Shown one piece after another: positions 17,601 to 24,948 of a stretch of 31,111 nt of DNA. The first letter of the stretch is position 1; the number at the start of each line of letters is the position of its first letter. The DNA comes from DATAMF01 sp964472565 (lineage in GTDB: Bacteria; Chloroflexota; Anaerolineae; Aggregatilineales; Aggregatilineaceae): the NCBI GenBank assembly GCA_964472565.1, contig CAYYNB010000061.1, positions 1 through 31,111 on the forward strand, read 5' to 3'. The notes under the pieces are model-generated. The model was not told the DNA's origin. It was given only the letters and a program-made list of their open reading frames with translations, and ran no database searches. A program made the translations under genes and the position numbers.

Positions 17601-18909
17601 GCTGGCGGCGATGCCGTTCACGCATTATTTCGCCACTGTGTACACCAAAGTCAAACCCTGGGAACTGGACACGTCGCCGATGTACCCGTATCTGTACATT
17701 CACGGCACATTCCTGTTCCTGGTGGTGTCGCTGCTGATCTGGCAGACGGCGCGCTGGCTGCGGAGTGTGCGCGTCCGGGCGATGCAAGGCATGCTGATCC
17801 CGGTGCTGGCGATTCTGTTTGCGATTAGCGTGATTGTGCTCGGCGGGATCGTGTGGGGCGTGCGGGATGTGTCGATTGCGCAGATCGCGGTGCCGCTGAT
17901 GGGCTGGGCGGGGCTGCTGTTCTTCGTGCCGAAACAGCATCCCTTGCAGCGGGCGCTGTATGCGCTGGTGGTGCTGGCAATGGGGATCACGCTGGGCGTC
18001 GAACTGGTGGTGCTGGATGGGGATATTGGCCGCCAGAACACCGTGTTCAAATTTTATCTGCAAGTGTGGTTTATGCTGAGCGTGGTGGGCGGTGTCACGC
18101 TGGCGTGGCTGCTGCGGGCGTCGGCGCGGTGGAATGTGTTCCTGCGCGGGTTCTGGCAGTCGGGCGTGACGCTGCTGCTGTCGATTGCGCTGCTGTACCC
18201 GGTGCTGGGGACACAGGCGCGCTTCCTGGATCGGTTCAACAAAGCGGAAACACCGCTGACGCTGGATGGCATGGAATATATGAAACATGCGATTCACAGT
18301 GAAATGGGTGTGTGGTTCCGGCTGGAGAGCGACTATAACCTCATCCGGTGGCTGCAAGAAAACGTCGAAGGCACACCTGTGATCATGGAAGCGCACATGT
18401 ACGGCATGTCGGAATATCACTGGGGCGGGCGGATCAGCATTTATACCGGGCTGCCGACGATTCTGGGCTGGCGGTGGCACCAGGTGCAGCAGCATACGCT
18501 GCCGAATATGGATCAGTTGATCGCCGCGCGCGAGATTCAGACCAAAGCATTCTATTCGCTGCCGGAAGTGAGCGGCGCAGAGGAACAGGCGATCCAGACG
18601 GCGTGGGATATTATTCAGGAGTACGGCATCGAGTATATTGTGGTGGGGCCGCTGGAACGGATATTTTACGGTGATATTGGCCTGGACCCGGCTACTAATA
18701 GACCCGTCAAGCGGTATTCAGAGGGCATCACTAAATTTGACAGGATGGTTGAGTTGGGCCTGCTGCAAGTGGTGTATGATGCGATGAACTGCATCGATGT
18801 GTATGTGCCAATTGAGGAATGCCCGGCGGAAGCGGTGTATTCTGATAAGATTTACCGGGTCGTGGACGGCGTGGATTTTGACGGGGCATTCGCTACTCTG
18901 GTTCAGTAA
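11665..18909 (+). CDS. Giant GT39-like + DUF2298 (Chlor_Arch_YYY) fusion membrane protein, 2414 aa
   Basis: Two membrane modules in one chain. The first (about residues 45-740) is PMT/GT39-like: a TM helix, then an outer loop with HPDERF at 82-87, then a TM bundle (GRSMNALADTLTILVVFLIG and on). A long extracytoplasmic, beta-rich region follows (about 760-1310). The second module (about 1325-2414) is DUF2298: WPLLF...LPDRG, GEKPMDFAYFNGV, YYYFG at 1493-1497, and a conserved DLHAH at 1782-1786, ending with a soluble part (YGIEYIVVGPLER). This module is homologous to the whole next gene. The start is TTG at 11665 with a weak ribosome site; no better in-frame start is seen before Met26. Two palindromic repeats are read in frame (13752-13777 and 16361-16392). 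Enzyme activity is inferred only. Confidence 0.85.
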   Translation: MTDYYSEEPTSEEQILGPDSEALTQMESAPPPEMPPIERAQRVRRPVDRINALIYGLLAVVLSVGAWLRFDAQNWDDFTHLHPDERFLTGVVDGMNGPLRITGREADVFDSWGNIVELGKQHIRCNQRYPAKPTNADDPLVSTQLEGQGGYFDAECSALNPNNTGNGSYVYGEFPLFTVHLGGVARTRLSEDYHTFLQTFDPDKAATHKITTYWETYTGIQFIGRSMNALADTLTILVVFLIGRRLYGRWPGIMAAALYAFAAFPIQQTHFWTVDAFTTFWVALALYFAVRVIDNASAIGGPQVLLYLAIWAGGVAWDAAYWERPALGAASLGIIFLVMLGITAAIRQGMLWGGLPKRHGDVLVALAGVIASVVYLLGWTLLDVTAPRNFPLAGELQKLGLASLTFALAAFIAYLVAGMVRRAALGERITLPVYMVLGVVIVLWAALVVGVLIDGLAPWAALFVALTTVAFMLFDAVEVTDYALFGVAVGAAVASRINVAPLAGIIVIAAGIRLLPALDRKLLPQQRGRMVGYVMTGLLVSGLMAFIAFRLLQPHAFMGPNIWNIKFNPNWRDDMNEAAYFTSGDWDAPPNHQWANRIPYFFPWRNIVLWGLGLPLGLIAWAAWAWAGITIVRGRKNWTRHLIPFVWVLVCFGWLGGRWVTTMRYFMPIYPMLAVFGAWALWAMVVTSWRSLKEIQGRFTNLPLQHDARWRRIRRIAFAGAVGLLIFVYGYTTLFGFGMHNIQRRQLTRVAASRWFQENVPGDFGLWVEGKDGTRQLINVARGTNAAIPAVTRLEQGDAAVFACQQDGTGNCLLDENGAVMPFTMAADARLTRIIFPRLNDPAGDAELETLQVRLYQTNTTAGRVLVYDDAVRADLSLHEAPYGTEFSLTPPDEEVVLARENNGAVIQYSLELTVLEGGPISFVHDVSDQEGSALSDVSIGLQRLDDRTLTFIDLKFETEPLLTGHGDDVPSQPTHWAANTADPSQFSIPIDGEIRELVIPHLGDPMKDDDAETVKFTLVSPDGQTVSATVTDDFNAGANPLGPARTVIFDPPLQVTKTDLSSPIFGTLIVEPEDPIYTSGPIIAWEGDWDDPVPWPTCELPADMVYADDLPSGLSQYTCGAVNPYDGRSYQGLKLWMVAEDNEEKYSAMTNALNQADYIVVTSNRFYDSLPRVEMRWPMTEAYYDALFDGRLGFELVRKFESVISVGPFRVPDQVIPSDDVPDWMNEHWESEEAFSVYDHPLVLVFRKTEAYSPENTAAILNSVSRKSITTVGTGDLASNAQPVGVVAWGAKTATTAPTMLEMPEDKWEIQTDGGTWSDLFDLDSILNRSQVLAVIVWWLVTMLVGWITWPLLFAIFPALPDRGFPAAKITGWLLVAFTAWVGGTVNILTWTRPGIFILIVLLALLSGAVIWRRRAEFRLYIRANKRHLIAVEALTLLLFLFFIGIRLGNPDLWHTSFGGEKPMDFAYFNGVIRSTVFPPIDPWHAGGYMNYYYFGYVIVGAPVKLLGIQPSVAYNLILPMLYAMTGIGVFSIGYNWVRARRVSPGQIIGATRDGIEEPAKGAEAVGAIHKLPLQRETKLPAGSAWLAGLLATLLAVVLGNLAVLNIIGTDLATMGGYESKPALHQLRRYELEQQRPKIYADITEQEMEKFRKKHDGRDPQTAEESMELARMVQEKTDSYILKTARHAPLWKIWEYHLDGLRKQIAAIPDGMKKVMDGASIPVAGTHRWYWAPTRILGDVRPLMWRDVQTLSPNEPNNPVYGQPGNSAIAEMPYFTFLYGDLHAHMIAMPITLLVLLWLLAEIIGAGYALRAWWEAGLALALGSIAVGVLRPTNSWDWITYLILGAAGLTYVAWVGAVRQAQDKSETAVKLERWLRVDQFLRLWPVLFVIPVALVARVAFYVVRQSQADAQKTRPLQAGEELIRPTLTLPSVVLWVVAALALTALAYIVLIAVLRARVNKHTLVDWIGRLALFGGFSTLAAMPFTHYFATVYTKVKPWELDTSPMYPYLYIHGTFLFLVVSLLIWQTARWLRSVRVRAMQGMLIPVLAILFAISVIVLGGIVWGVRDVSIAQIAVPLMGWAGLLFFVPKQHPLQRALYALVVLAMGITLGVELVVLDGDIGRQNTVFKFYLQVWFMLSVVGGVTLAWLLRASARWNVFLRGFWQSGVTLLLSIALLYPVLGTQARFLDRFNKAETPLTLDGMEYMKHAIHSEMGVWFRLESDYNLIRWLQENVEGTPVIMEAHMYGMSEYHWGGRISIYTGLPTILGWRWHQVQQHTLPNMDQLIAAREIQTKAFYSLPEVSGAEEQAIQTAWDIIQEYGIEYIVVGPLERIFYGDIGLDPATNRPVKRYSEGITKFDRMVELGLLQVVYDAMNCIDVYVPIEECPAEAVYSDKIYRVVDGVDFDGAFATLVQ
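13752..13777. repeat. In-frame palindromic repeat, type A
   Basis: Arms GGGCAGGTTT (13752-13761) and AAACCTGCCC (13764-13773), then CTAC. It is the same element as at 1-30 apart from the centre. It is translated as GRFTNLPLQ in a predicted cytoplasmic loop of the giant protein, between TM helices near residues 690 and 715. Confidence 0.9.
16361..16392. repeat. In-frame palindromic repeat, type B
   Basis: Perfect 14-bp arms CTGTAGGGGCAATT (16361-16374) and AATTGCCCCTACAG (16379-16392) around CATA. Translated as AVGAIHKLPLQ within a hydrophilic loop of the DUF2298 module (residues about 1566-1576). Same family as 8830-8852, and read in the same codon phase. Confidence 0.9.
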
Positions 18910-18919
18910 CGGGAGAAGC

Positions 18920-21625
18920 ATGGAACTATTTTCAGATTGGCTGGGCCGCGAAGGTGGCGCGGTTGTGACATGGTGGCTGTTGGCGACACTGGCGGGGGCG
19001 GCGGTGTGGCCGCTGCTGTTCCGGTTGATGCGCGGCCTGCCGGATCGCGGGTATACGCTGATGCGCCCGGCGGGCGTGATGCTGACGGGGTTTGTGTTCT
19101 GGTTCCTGGCGAGCCTGGGACTGCTGCATAACAGCCCCGGCGCGATGGTCTTCGCGTGGCTGGTGGTGCTCGGTTTGAGTTGGGGCGTGTTCCTGCGCGA
19201 GCGTGACCGCCGCGATTCGGTGCGCGAATGGGTGCGCGAACACTGGCTGGTGATGGTGATCAGCGAAATCGTGTTCGCGGCGCTGTTCGTGGGCTGGGCG
19301 CTGTTCCGGGCGCACTATCCCGATATGTCGTGGACCGAGCGCCCGATGGAGATCATGTTTTTGAACGGGGTACGGGCCAGCGATACGTTCCCGCCGCGCG
19401 ACCCCTGGCTGGCGGGATATTCGATCAGCTACTACTACTTCGGGTATGTGATCGCGGCGATGCTGTCCGATTTGAGCAGCGTGTCCAGCGGGGTTGGGTT
19501 CAACCTGATGATGGCGCTGCTGTTTGCGATGGGCGGGACGGGCGCGCTGGGCGTGGTGTATAACCTGCTGCGGCGGGTGGGCACGGTGCGCGGCGTGGCG
19601 ATCAGCGCGGGCATGATGGGCGCGGTCTTCCTGCTGCTGATGGGCAACCTGGGCGCGGCGGTGGTCGAACTGCCGTTCCAGGGCTACGCGCCGGAGATCG
19701 CCAGCGCGGATTATTTTGAATTCTGGGATGTCGAGGTCCGCGAACCCTGGAAAGATGTCACAAAGGAAGTGGGCGACACGGTGGAGATTCCGTTCCGGGA
19801 TCAACTGCTGCCGACGGATATTACGGTTTCAGTGCCGCTGGATGATGATCGGGATGGGGTTCCGAACTGGGACGACGGGGCCAAAGCGCTGAATCGATGG
19901 GGCGGGAGCTGGTGGTTCTGGTACAGCCGCGCGATCCGGGATCGGGACTTGAACGGGGCACGGTTCCACAGCCAGCCGATTGCCGAAGAGCCGAGTTTCA
20001 GCTTTATTCTGTCGGATATGCACCCGCACGTGCTGGCGATTCCGTTCGCGGTGCTGGCGATTGGGCTGATGCTCAATCTGGTGCTGGGCGGGCGAGAACT
20101 GCGCGCCTATGAATACCCGCTGTATGCGATCTGGGTCGGCGGGATGATCTTCATGAATTCGTGGGATGGGGTTTATCTCCCGCTGCTGGTCGGGGCGGAA
20201 CTGGTGCGGCGGCTGCTGGTCAACGGGAGTCTGTCGCTGGACGATCTGTTAAAGACGGCCCGGTTCGCGCTGGTGATTGCCGTGCTGACGGTGGTCTTGT
20301 ACGCGCTGTGGTTTGTCAGCTTCGAGTCGCAGGCGTCGGGCGTGATGCCGAATCTGGTGTTTCCGACGCAGTGGCAGCAGTTCTTTTTACAATTTGGTAT
20401 TTTCCTGGTGATGCTGGTGCCGTACCTCGTCGTGCAGGTGTGGCGCGCGGGACGGCGGTTTAACTGGCAGGCAGGACTGCTGGCGGTGGCGTTTTTGATG
20501 AGCACCCTGATCCTGCTGGCGGGGGTGCGCGGGAAACAAATCTGGGATGCGCCGGAGCGGTTGGGCGCAGGGGATGCGCAGTATAATGCGGCGGTGGGCG
20601 AACGGAATAACGTTTATACGGGCGCGGACTTTGATCAAAGCTGGGCGACGGTGATGGGGGATGTGGTCGCCAAGCGCACGGACGCGCTGCCGAGTGAAGC
20701 GCTGCTGCTGGTGATGATCTTTCTGGTGGTGGGGCGGCTGTTCGCGAAGCCTGATCCTGAATTTGAAACCAGCCCGGCGAACGGATTCGCTCTGCTGATG
20801 ATCGGAGCCGGGGCGGTGCTGACGCTGGCACCGGATTTTGTGTACCTCAAAGACAACTTTGGGGTACGGATGAACACCGTTTTTAAGCTATACTACCAGG
20901 GTTGGATTCTGTTCAGCCTGGCGTCGGCGTTTGCGCTGTGGGCGATTCTGGCCGGGGCGCGCGCACGGGGCCGAGGCAGGATTCCGGCGTTGGTGGGACG
21001 CGGTGTGTATGGGCTGGTGGCGGCGATCTTCATTGTGGCGGGGATGGTGTATCCCGTGATGGGGTTCCGCTACCGGGCGATTGTCGAAGGCGGGCGCTAC
21101 TGTGATAAAGAGGCGCTGGCCAAGGTCGGGCAGGAATGCCCGGAGCAGAGGCCGCTGACGCTGAACGGTGTGCCAACGATGGTCAGCCAGAATGAATATC
21201 AGGCGATCCAATGCCTGCAAAATATCGAAAAGGACCGGGATGCGATTCTGGTCGAAGCGCCGGGCGGCGCGTATAACTCGCGGCAGAGCCGGTTCAGCGG
21301 ACTGACGGGGATTCCGACGCTGATCGGGTGGCAGAATCATGAGGGGCAGTGGCGCGGCGAGAGTTATAGCAAATTCGTGGGCAGCCGCGTTGGGGATATT
21401 CAGGAATTGTATACGACCACCGATTGGACGCGCACCTGGGCCTTGATCGATCAGTATGGGATTGATTATATTGTGGTGGGCGAAGCCGAACGGCAGATGG
21501 TCGAGGAGCTGATCGCGGCGGGCGGCAGCGGTACGCTGGCCGATGGATTGAGCAAATTTGACGGTATTTTGGAGCCGGTGTGTGCGACGGAGACGGCGCA
21601 GGTTTACCGGACGGCACCGAATTAA
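18920..21625 (+). CDS. DUF2298 (Chlor_Arch_YYY) membrane protein, 901 aa
   Basis: A stand-alone DUF2298 protein, paralogous to residues 1325-2414 of the preceding gene product: shared WPLLF...LPDRG, FPPRDPWLAG, YYYFG (171-175), SDMHPH (366-370) and the end YGIDYIVVGEAERQ. About a dozen or more TM helices with a soluble C-terminal part. An extracytoplasmic loop carries DDDRDGVPNWDDG (from 308), which fits a DxDxDG calcium-binding loop and is absent from the paralogue. Function of the family is unknown; membership in a glycosyl-transfer system is inferred from GT-C-like topology and neighbours. The ATG at 18920 is preceded by GGGAGAA and lies 10 bases after the previous stop, so the longer frame from 18797 inside the previous gene is rejected. 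Confidence 0.87.
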   Translation: MELFSDWLGREGGAVVTWWLLATLAGAAVWPLLFRLMRGLPDRGYTLMRPAGVMLTGFVFWFLASLGLLHNSPGAMVFAWLVVLGLSWGVFLRERDRRDSVREWVREHWLVMVISEIVFAALFVGWALFRAHYPDMSWTERPMEIMFLNGVRASDTFPPRDPWLAGYSISYYYFGYVIAAMLSDLSSVSSGVGFNLMMALLFAMGGTGALGVVYNLLRRVGTVRGVAISAGMMGAVFLLLMGNLGAAVVELPFQGYAPEIASADYFEFWDVEVREPWKDVTKEVGDTVEIPFRDQLLPTDITVSVPLDDDRDGVPNWDDGAKALNRWGGSWWFWYSRAIRDRDLNGARFHSQPIAEEPSFSFILSDMHPHVLAIPFAVLAIGLMLNLVLGGRELRAYEYPLYAIWVGGMIFMNSWDGVYLPLLVGAELVRRLLVNGSLSLDDLLKTARFALVIAVLTVVLYALWFVSFESQASGVMPNLVFPTQWQQFFLQFGIFLVMLVPYLVVQVWRAGRRFNWQAGLLAVAFLMSTLILLAGVRGKQIWDAPERLGAGDAQYNAAVGERNNVYTGADFDQSWATVMGDVVAKRTDALPSEALLLVMIFLVVGRLFAKPDPEFETSPANGFALLMIGAGAVLTLAPDFVYLKDNFGVRMNTVFKLYYQGWILFSLASAFALWAILAGARARGRGRIPALVGRGVYGLVAAIFIVAGMVYPVMGFRYRAIVEGGRYCDKEALAKVGQECPEQRPLTLNGVPTMVSQNEYQAIQCLQNIEKDRDAILVEAPGGAYNSRQSRFSGLTGIPTLIGWQNHEGQWRGESYSKFVGSRVGDIQELYTTTDWTRTWALIDQYGIDYIVVGEAERQMVEELIAAGGSGTLADGLSKFDGILEPVCATETAQVYRTAPN

Positions 21626-21700
21626 CCCCTATCTTCCCAGCCCTCTTTCCCCGCGAGCAGGGAAAGAGGGGGCGAGGGCGCTGCTTGCTGCGCCCCTACA
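21626..21700. repeat. Composite repeat, types D and C, in the 21626-21774 gap
   Basis: After CCCCTATCTTCCC comes a type D hairpin with 11-bp perfect arms CCCTCTTTCCC (21641-21651) and GGGAAAGAGGG (21660-21670), then a type C palindrome GGGCGCTGCTTGCTGCGCCC ending CTAC (21676-21699). The hairpin may also end transcription weakly, though there is no T-tract. Same order as part of the intragenic cluster at 8756-8882. The remainder of the gap (21701-21774) shows only a ribosome-binding site. Confidence 0.75.
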
Positions 21701-21774
21701 TTCCGACGCGGGAATAGGGATATTGGAAACGGTATCTGCAAGACAGATTGACCAAGATTAAAGGGTTGTGAGCC

Positions 21775-23748
21775 TTGACCGTAAATGAAGCGGCGGTATT
21801 GCCCGCCAATGACAGACAAATCGGAATACGGGTGCATGTGACGCTGGAAGTCGGGCTGTATGCGCTGATCGTGGCGCTGGCGCTGGCGCTGCATCTGGTT
21901 CAACTGGGCCGCGCGCCGCTGCAAGATGCGGAGGCCCATGACGCATTGGCCGCTTACCGCGCGGTGCATGATCAGGCGACGGGAGAAACGATTGTACCAG
22001 ACAGCCCGCTGTCATTCTGGTTCAATGCGCCGCTGATGGCCGTGTTCCCGGTGGATGATGGCCTGGCACGGCTGCCGGTGGCGGTGGCGAGTGTGGTGCT
22101 GGTGCTGCTGCCCGCGCTGTGGCGGCGGTACCTGGGACCGCTGGCGGCGCTGATTATCAGCGGGCTGTTGTGCATTTCGCCTGTTGTTATGCTGGCGGGG
22201 CGCACGTCCAGCCCGGTGATCTGGACGATGCTGCTGGCGGTGATCGCGCCCTGGCTGCTGCTGCGGTTTATCGATAACCGGCGGCCTGGGTGGGCGGTGC
22301 TGGCGACGGCGTGCGGCGGCGCGATGATTTTGCTGGCGGAACCCGCCGGATTTCTCACGTTTCTGGCGCTGGCGTTCGGCGTGGTGTTCGCGTGGCTGAC
22401 GGAAATGGACCCGGACGCGGATATTACGGGCGGCGCGCGGCGGCTGGCGCAGGATTGGCCCTGGACGAACGGCCTGATCGCGCTGGGCGTGGCGCTGTTT
22501 GTCGTGGGCACCGGGTTATTCATTTTGCCCGCCAATCTGAGCGGGATCGGGAATGTGCTGTGGCAGGGCGTGCAAGGCTTTGGCGAACGGCTGGACGGCG
22601 CGCCGGTAGCTTTTCCGCTGCTGGTGGCGCTGCGGTATGAGATCGGGATGGTGGTGTTTGGGATCATTGCCTGTTACCGGGCGGTGCGCGAAGGCGGATT
22701 TTTTGAGCGCGCGCTGGTGGGCTGGTTTGTCGGCGGGCTGGTGTGGTCGCTGGTGTACGCGGGCGCAGGGGCGGGCCACGCGCTGTGGCTGGTGATGCCG
22801 CTGAGCGTGCTGGTCGGGCTGATGGTGGCGCGGTGGATCGTGGAGCGGCCCAGCATCCAGTGGAAAGTGCCGGAATGGGGCGTGCCGCTGCATCTGGTGC
22901 TGACGACGATGTTATGGTTCGTGGTCGGCATGGCGCTGGTGATCATTGGCAAGGCGCTGCTGGTCGGGGTTCCTGCCGGGGTGGATGATGGGCAGGCGCT
23001 GCTCGAAACGCTGTTTGACAAAATTTATAACAATAGCGGGCAAAACGCGGATATGGTTTACATTCAAGACCAGGGCATCTGGGCGCGGTACCTGGGCGAT
23101 ATCCAGTACAGCGCGGTGTTGGGCCTGCTGATGCTGATGGGGATGGGCGTGCTGTTCTTTCTGGTGGGCAGTGTGTGGGGCGCGCGGGCAAGCTGGCGTG
23201 GGCTGGCACTGGGCACGCTGGTGTATTGCATGCTGATCAGTGTAGGGTTCAGTGTGCGGGCGGCGCTGGATAAGCTGGGCGATCCGCGCGAGTTATGGAC
23301 GAATAACCCGGTGACGAGGGATGTGCATGAACTGCGCGACTCACTGCTGGAATTCAGCCTGCGGGATAAAACGCTGGATGGGGCGGTGCCGTATGGAACG
23401 GGGACGCCGAATCTGATGTCGGTTACGGCGTGGGTGCCGCAGGATGGGGCGGTGGCGTGGGCGCTGCGCGATTTTACCAACACAACGTTTGTGGACGGCG
23501 TAGGACCGGAAGTCAAAACCGCAGTGGTGATCGCACCGGACCTGGTTGAAAACCCGGCACTCGGCGCGGAATATGTCGGCAAAAGGCTGGTGATCCGGCA
23601 GGCGTGGGATCGCGGCACGCTGTCGTGGCACGATGGGCTGATGTGGTTGTATCGCAGCGACAGCATCCAAAAGCCGACAGCGGGCGAGGTGATGATGCTG
23701 TGGGTGCGAAAGGATATTTATGGGGTGGAACACGTCACTGAGGAATAG
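21775..23748 (+). CDS. GT39-like (GT-C) membrane protein, 657 aa
   Basis: A polytopic protein of the GT39/TIGR03663-like type. TM1 (about residues 25-44) is followed by an outer loop LQDAEAHDALAAYR that holds the acidic pair expected of GT-C transferases, then SPLSFWFNAPLMAVFPVDDGLARLPVAVASV, the usual second helix region. About eleven hydrophobic segments run to residue 500 and a short soluble end follows (to residue 657). The start is TTG at 21775, chosen because AAAGGG lies nine bases upstream; the nearby ATG at 21785 is out of frame. Catalysis and substrate are unproven. It is followed within 25 bases by the sigma-factor gene. Confidence 0.8.
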   Translation: MTVNEAAVLPANDRQIGIRVHVTLEVGLYALIVALALALHLVQLGRAPLQDAEAHDALAAYRAVHDQATGETIVPDSPLSFWFNAPLMAVFPVDDGLARLPVAVASVVLVLLPALWRRYLGPLAALIISGLLCISPVVMLAGRTSSPVIWTMLLAVIAPWLLLRFIDNRRPGWAVLATACGGAMILLAEPAGFLTFLALAFGVVFAWLTEMDPDADITGGARRLAQDWPWTNGLIALGVALFVVGTGLFILPANLSGIGNVLWQGVQGFGERLDGAPVAFPLLVALRYEIGMVVFGIIACYRAVREGGFFERALVGWFVGGLVWSLVYAGAGAGHALWLVMPLSVLVGLMVARWIVERPSIQWKVPEWGVPLHLVLTTMLWFVVGMALVIIGKALLVGVPAGVDDGQALLETLFDKIYNNSGQNADMVYIQDQGIWARYLGDIQYSAVLGLLMLMGMGVLFFLVGSVWGARASWRGLALGTLVYCMLISVGFSVRAALDKLGDPRELWTNNPVTRDVHELRDSLLEFSLRDKTLDGAVPYGTGTPNLMSVTAWVPQDGAVAWALRDFTNTTFVDGVGPEVKTAVVIAPDLVENPALGAEYVGKRLVIRQAWDRGTLSWHDGLMWLYRSDSIQKPTAGEVMMLWVRKDIYGVEHVTEE

Positions 23749-23773
23749 AGGGGGACGAGGTGTAAATAGAGCT

Positions 23774-24385
23774 ATGAGCGAACGTCCCGAACCCATAAAC
23801 GATCCCGATCTGCCGGAATTGATTGCGCGCTGTCTGCGCGGCGATCAAACGGCATATGCCACGCTGTACGAGCGGTACGCGCCCGGTTTGTACCGGCTGG
23901 CTTACAGTGTGCTGTTGGTGGAGCAGGATGCCGAAGATGTCGTGCAGGAGTCGCTGGTGTATGCGTTTCGCAGCCTGGAACGCTACGATCCGCAGCGCGG
24001 CGCATTTCGGACCTGGCTCTATACAATTACGATCAGCCGGTGCCGGAACGCCCGGCGGCGCAAGTGGCTGCCGACGGTGGCGCTGAGCAATCTGCTGAAT
24101 ATTGGCGTGGAACCACCCGCGCCGCCGGATGAGTCGCCGGAGGTGCGCGCGGCATGGCGCGATTTGCGGGCGTCGCTGGAACGGGCGCTCAAAACGCTGT
24201 CGCCGCGACTGCGCGAGGCGGTGGCGCTGCGGTATGGGCAGGGATTAACGTACCGCGAGATGGCAGAGATTATGGATTGTCCACAAAAAACCGCCGAAAG
24301 CCGGGTGCGATTGGCACACGAGCAGCTTCGCAGCGCCATGAGCGCGGCGGATCAGGCGGCATTGGAAGAATTATGGAGCGTGTGA
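23774..24385 (+). CDS. ECF-type RNA polymerase sigma factor
   Basis: A 203-aa sigma70-family extracytoplasmic-function factor. Region 2 spans about residues 20-95 (YATLYERYAPGLYRLAYSV, DAEDVVQESLVYAFRSL, FRTWLYTITISRCRN). Region 4 spans about 130-185 (LSPRLREAVALRYGQGLTYR, then EIMDCPQKTAESRVRLAHEQL, the helix-turn-helix). There is no region 3, as expected. The ATG at 23774 is preferred to the frame-opening one at 23720, which lies in the previous gene. It is 25 bases after a GT39-like gene and 20 before its likely anti-sigma, so it is probably co-transcribed with both. Target promoters were not identified. Confidence 0.93.
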   Translation: MSERPEPINDPDLPELIARCLRGDQTAYATLYERYAPGLYRLAYSVLLVEQDAEDVVQESLVYAFRSLERYDPQRGAFRTWLYTITISRCRNARRRKWLPTVALSNLLNIGVEPPAPPDESPEVRAAWRDLRASLERALKTLSPRLREAVALRYGQGLTYREMAEIMDCPQKTAESRVRLAHEQLRSAMSAADQAALEELWSV

Positions 24386-24405
24386 GGTTACATCGAGGTA
24401 GAACA

Positions 24406-24948
24406 ATGCGACACGTCCAGCACCTGATTCTGGCTTATGTACACGGACAGCTCCGGCCCGCACGACGCGCCCGCGTGATGAATCATGTTCGGGTATGCGA
24501 TACGTGCCGGGCAGCGCTGGCCCACGAGGAACGCCTGGCGTTGGATTTGCAGCGGGAAATGCCGCTGATCGGACAGCCGAACAATGGGCAGCTCACGCGG
24601 ATGTGGGCGGGGGTGTGGCAGGAGATCAGCCTGAATCCGCCGCAGTCGCGGGTACGGCGGACGCCCTTTCTGCCAGGGTTGAGCGCGGTGTTGGCAATTT
24701 TGCTGGTGATGCTGGTGGCGCTGCCGCTGGTGGCCCACAGCGGGACACGAGCCGAAGCCGCACCGATGCGCGCTGATAACCGTTATATTTCGCCAACGCC
24801 GGGCAGCACGGAAGAAGTTGATGCGACCTTGCAGGCGAGCCAGCCCCAACTGCCACAGGCGACGGTGGCCTTTGCGATGGAAGCCGCGCCGGTTCCCAAG
24901 ACTCCGGCGTCACCGGTTGCCCCCAGGGAGTTGAGCGAGACATGGTGA
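24406..24948 (+). CDS. Membrane anti-sigma factor with zinc-finger (ZAS) domain
   Basis: A 180-aa protein. The N-terminal cytoplasmic domain has the HxxxCxxC element (H27, C31, C34) with upstream His residues, as in zinc-binding anti-sigma domains that hold ECF factors inactive. One TM helix follows (about 88-111). The outer C-terminal tail of about 68 residues is Ala/Pro/Thr-rich and probably disordered. The start at 24406 has GAGGT seven bases upstream; the longer frame from 24154 overlaps the sigma gene in a different frame. Pairing with the sigma factor is inferred from adjacency. The stop overlaps the next ATG by seven bases. Confidence 0.85.
   Translation: MRHVQHLILAYVHGQLRPARRARVMNHVRVCDTCRAALAHEERLALDLQREMPLIGQPNNGQLTRMWAGVWQEISLNPPQSRVRRTPFLPGLSAVLAILLVMLVALPLVAHSGTRAEAAPMRADNRYISPTPGSTEEVDATLQASQPQLPQATVAFAMEAAPVPKTPASPVAPRELSETW

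Noticed and set aside
18797..18919. Earlier start for the 901-aa DUF2298 protein
   Set aside because: Lies inside the preceding gene; ATG at 18920 has GGGAGAA and sits 10 bases after the previous stop.
23720..23773. Earlier start for the ECF sigma factor
   Set aside because: Overlaps the end of the GT39-like gene and adds residues not typical of the family.
24154..24405. Earlier start for the anti-sigma factor
   Set aside because: Overlaps most of sigma region 4 in another frame; ATG at 24406 follows a GAGGT site.
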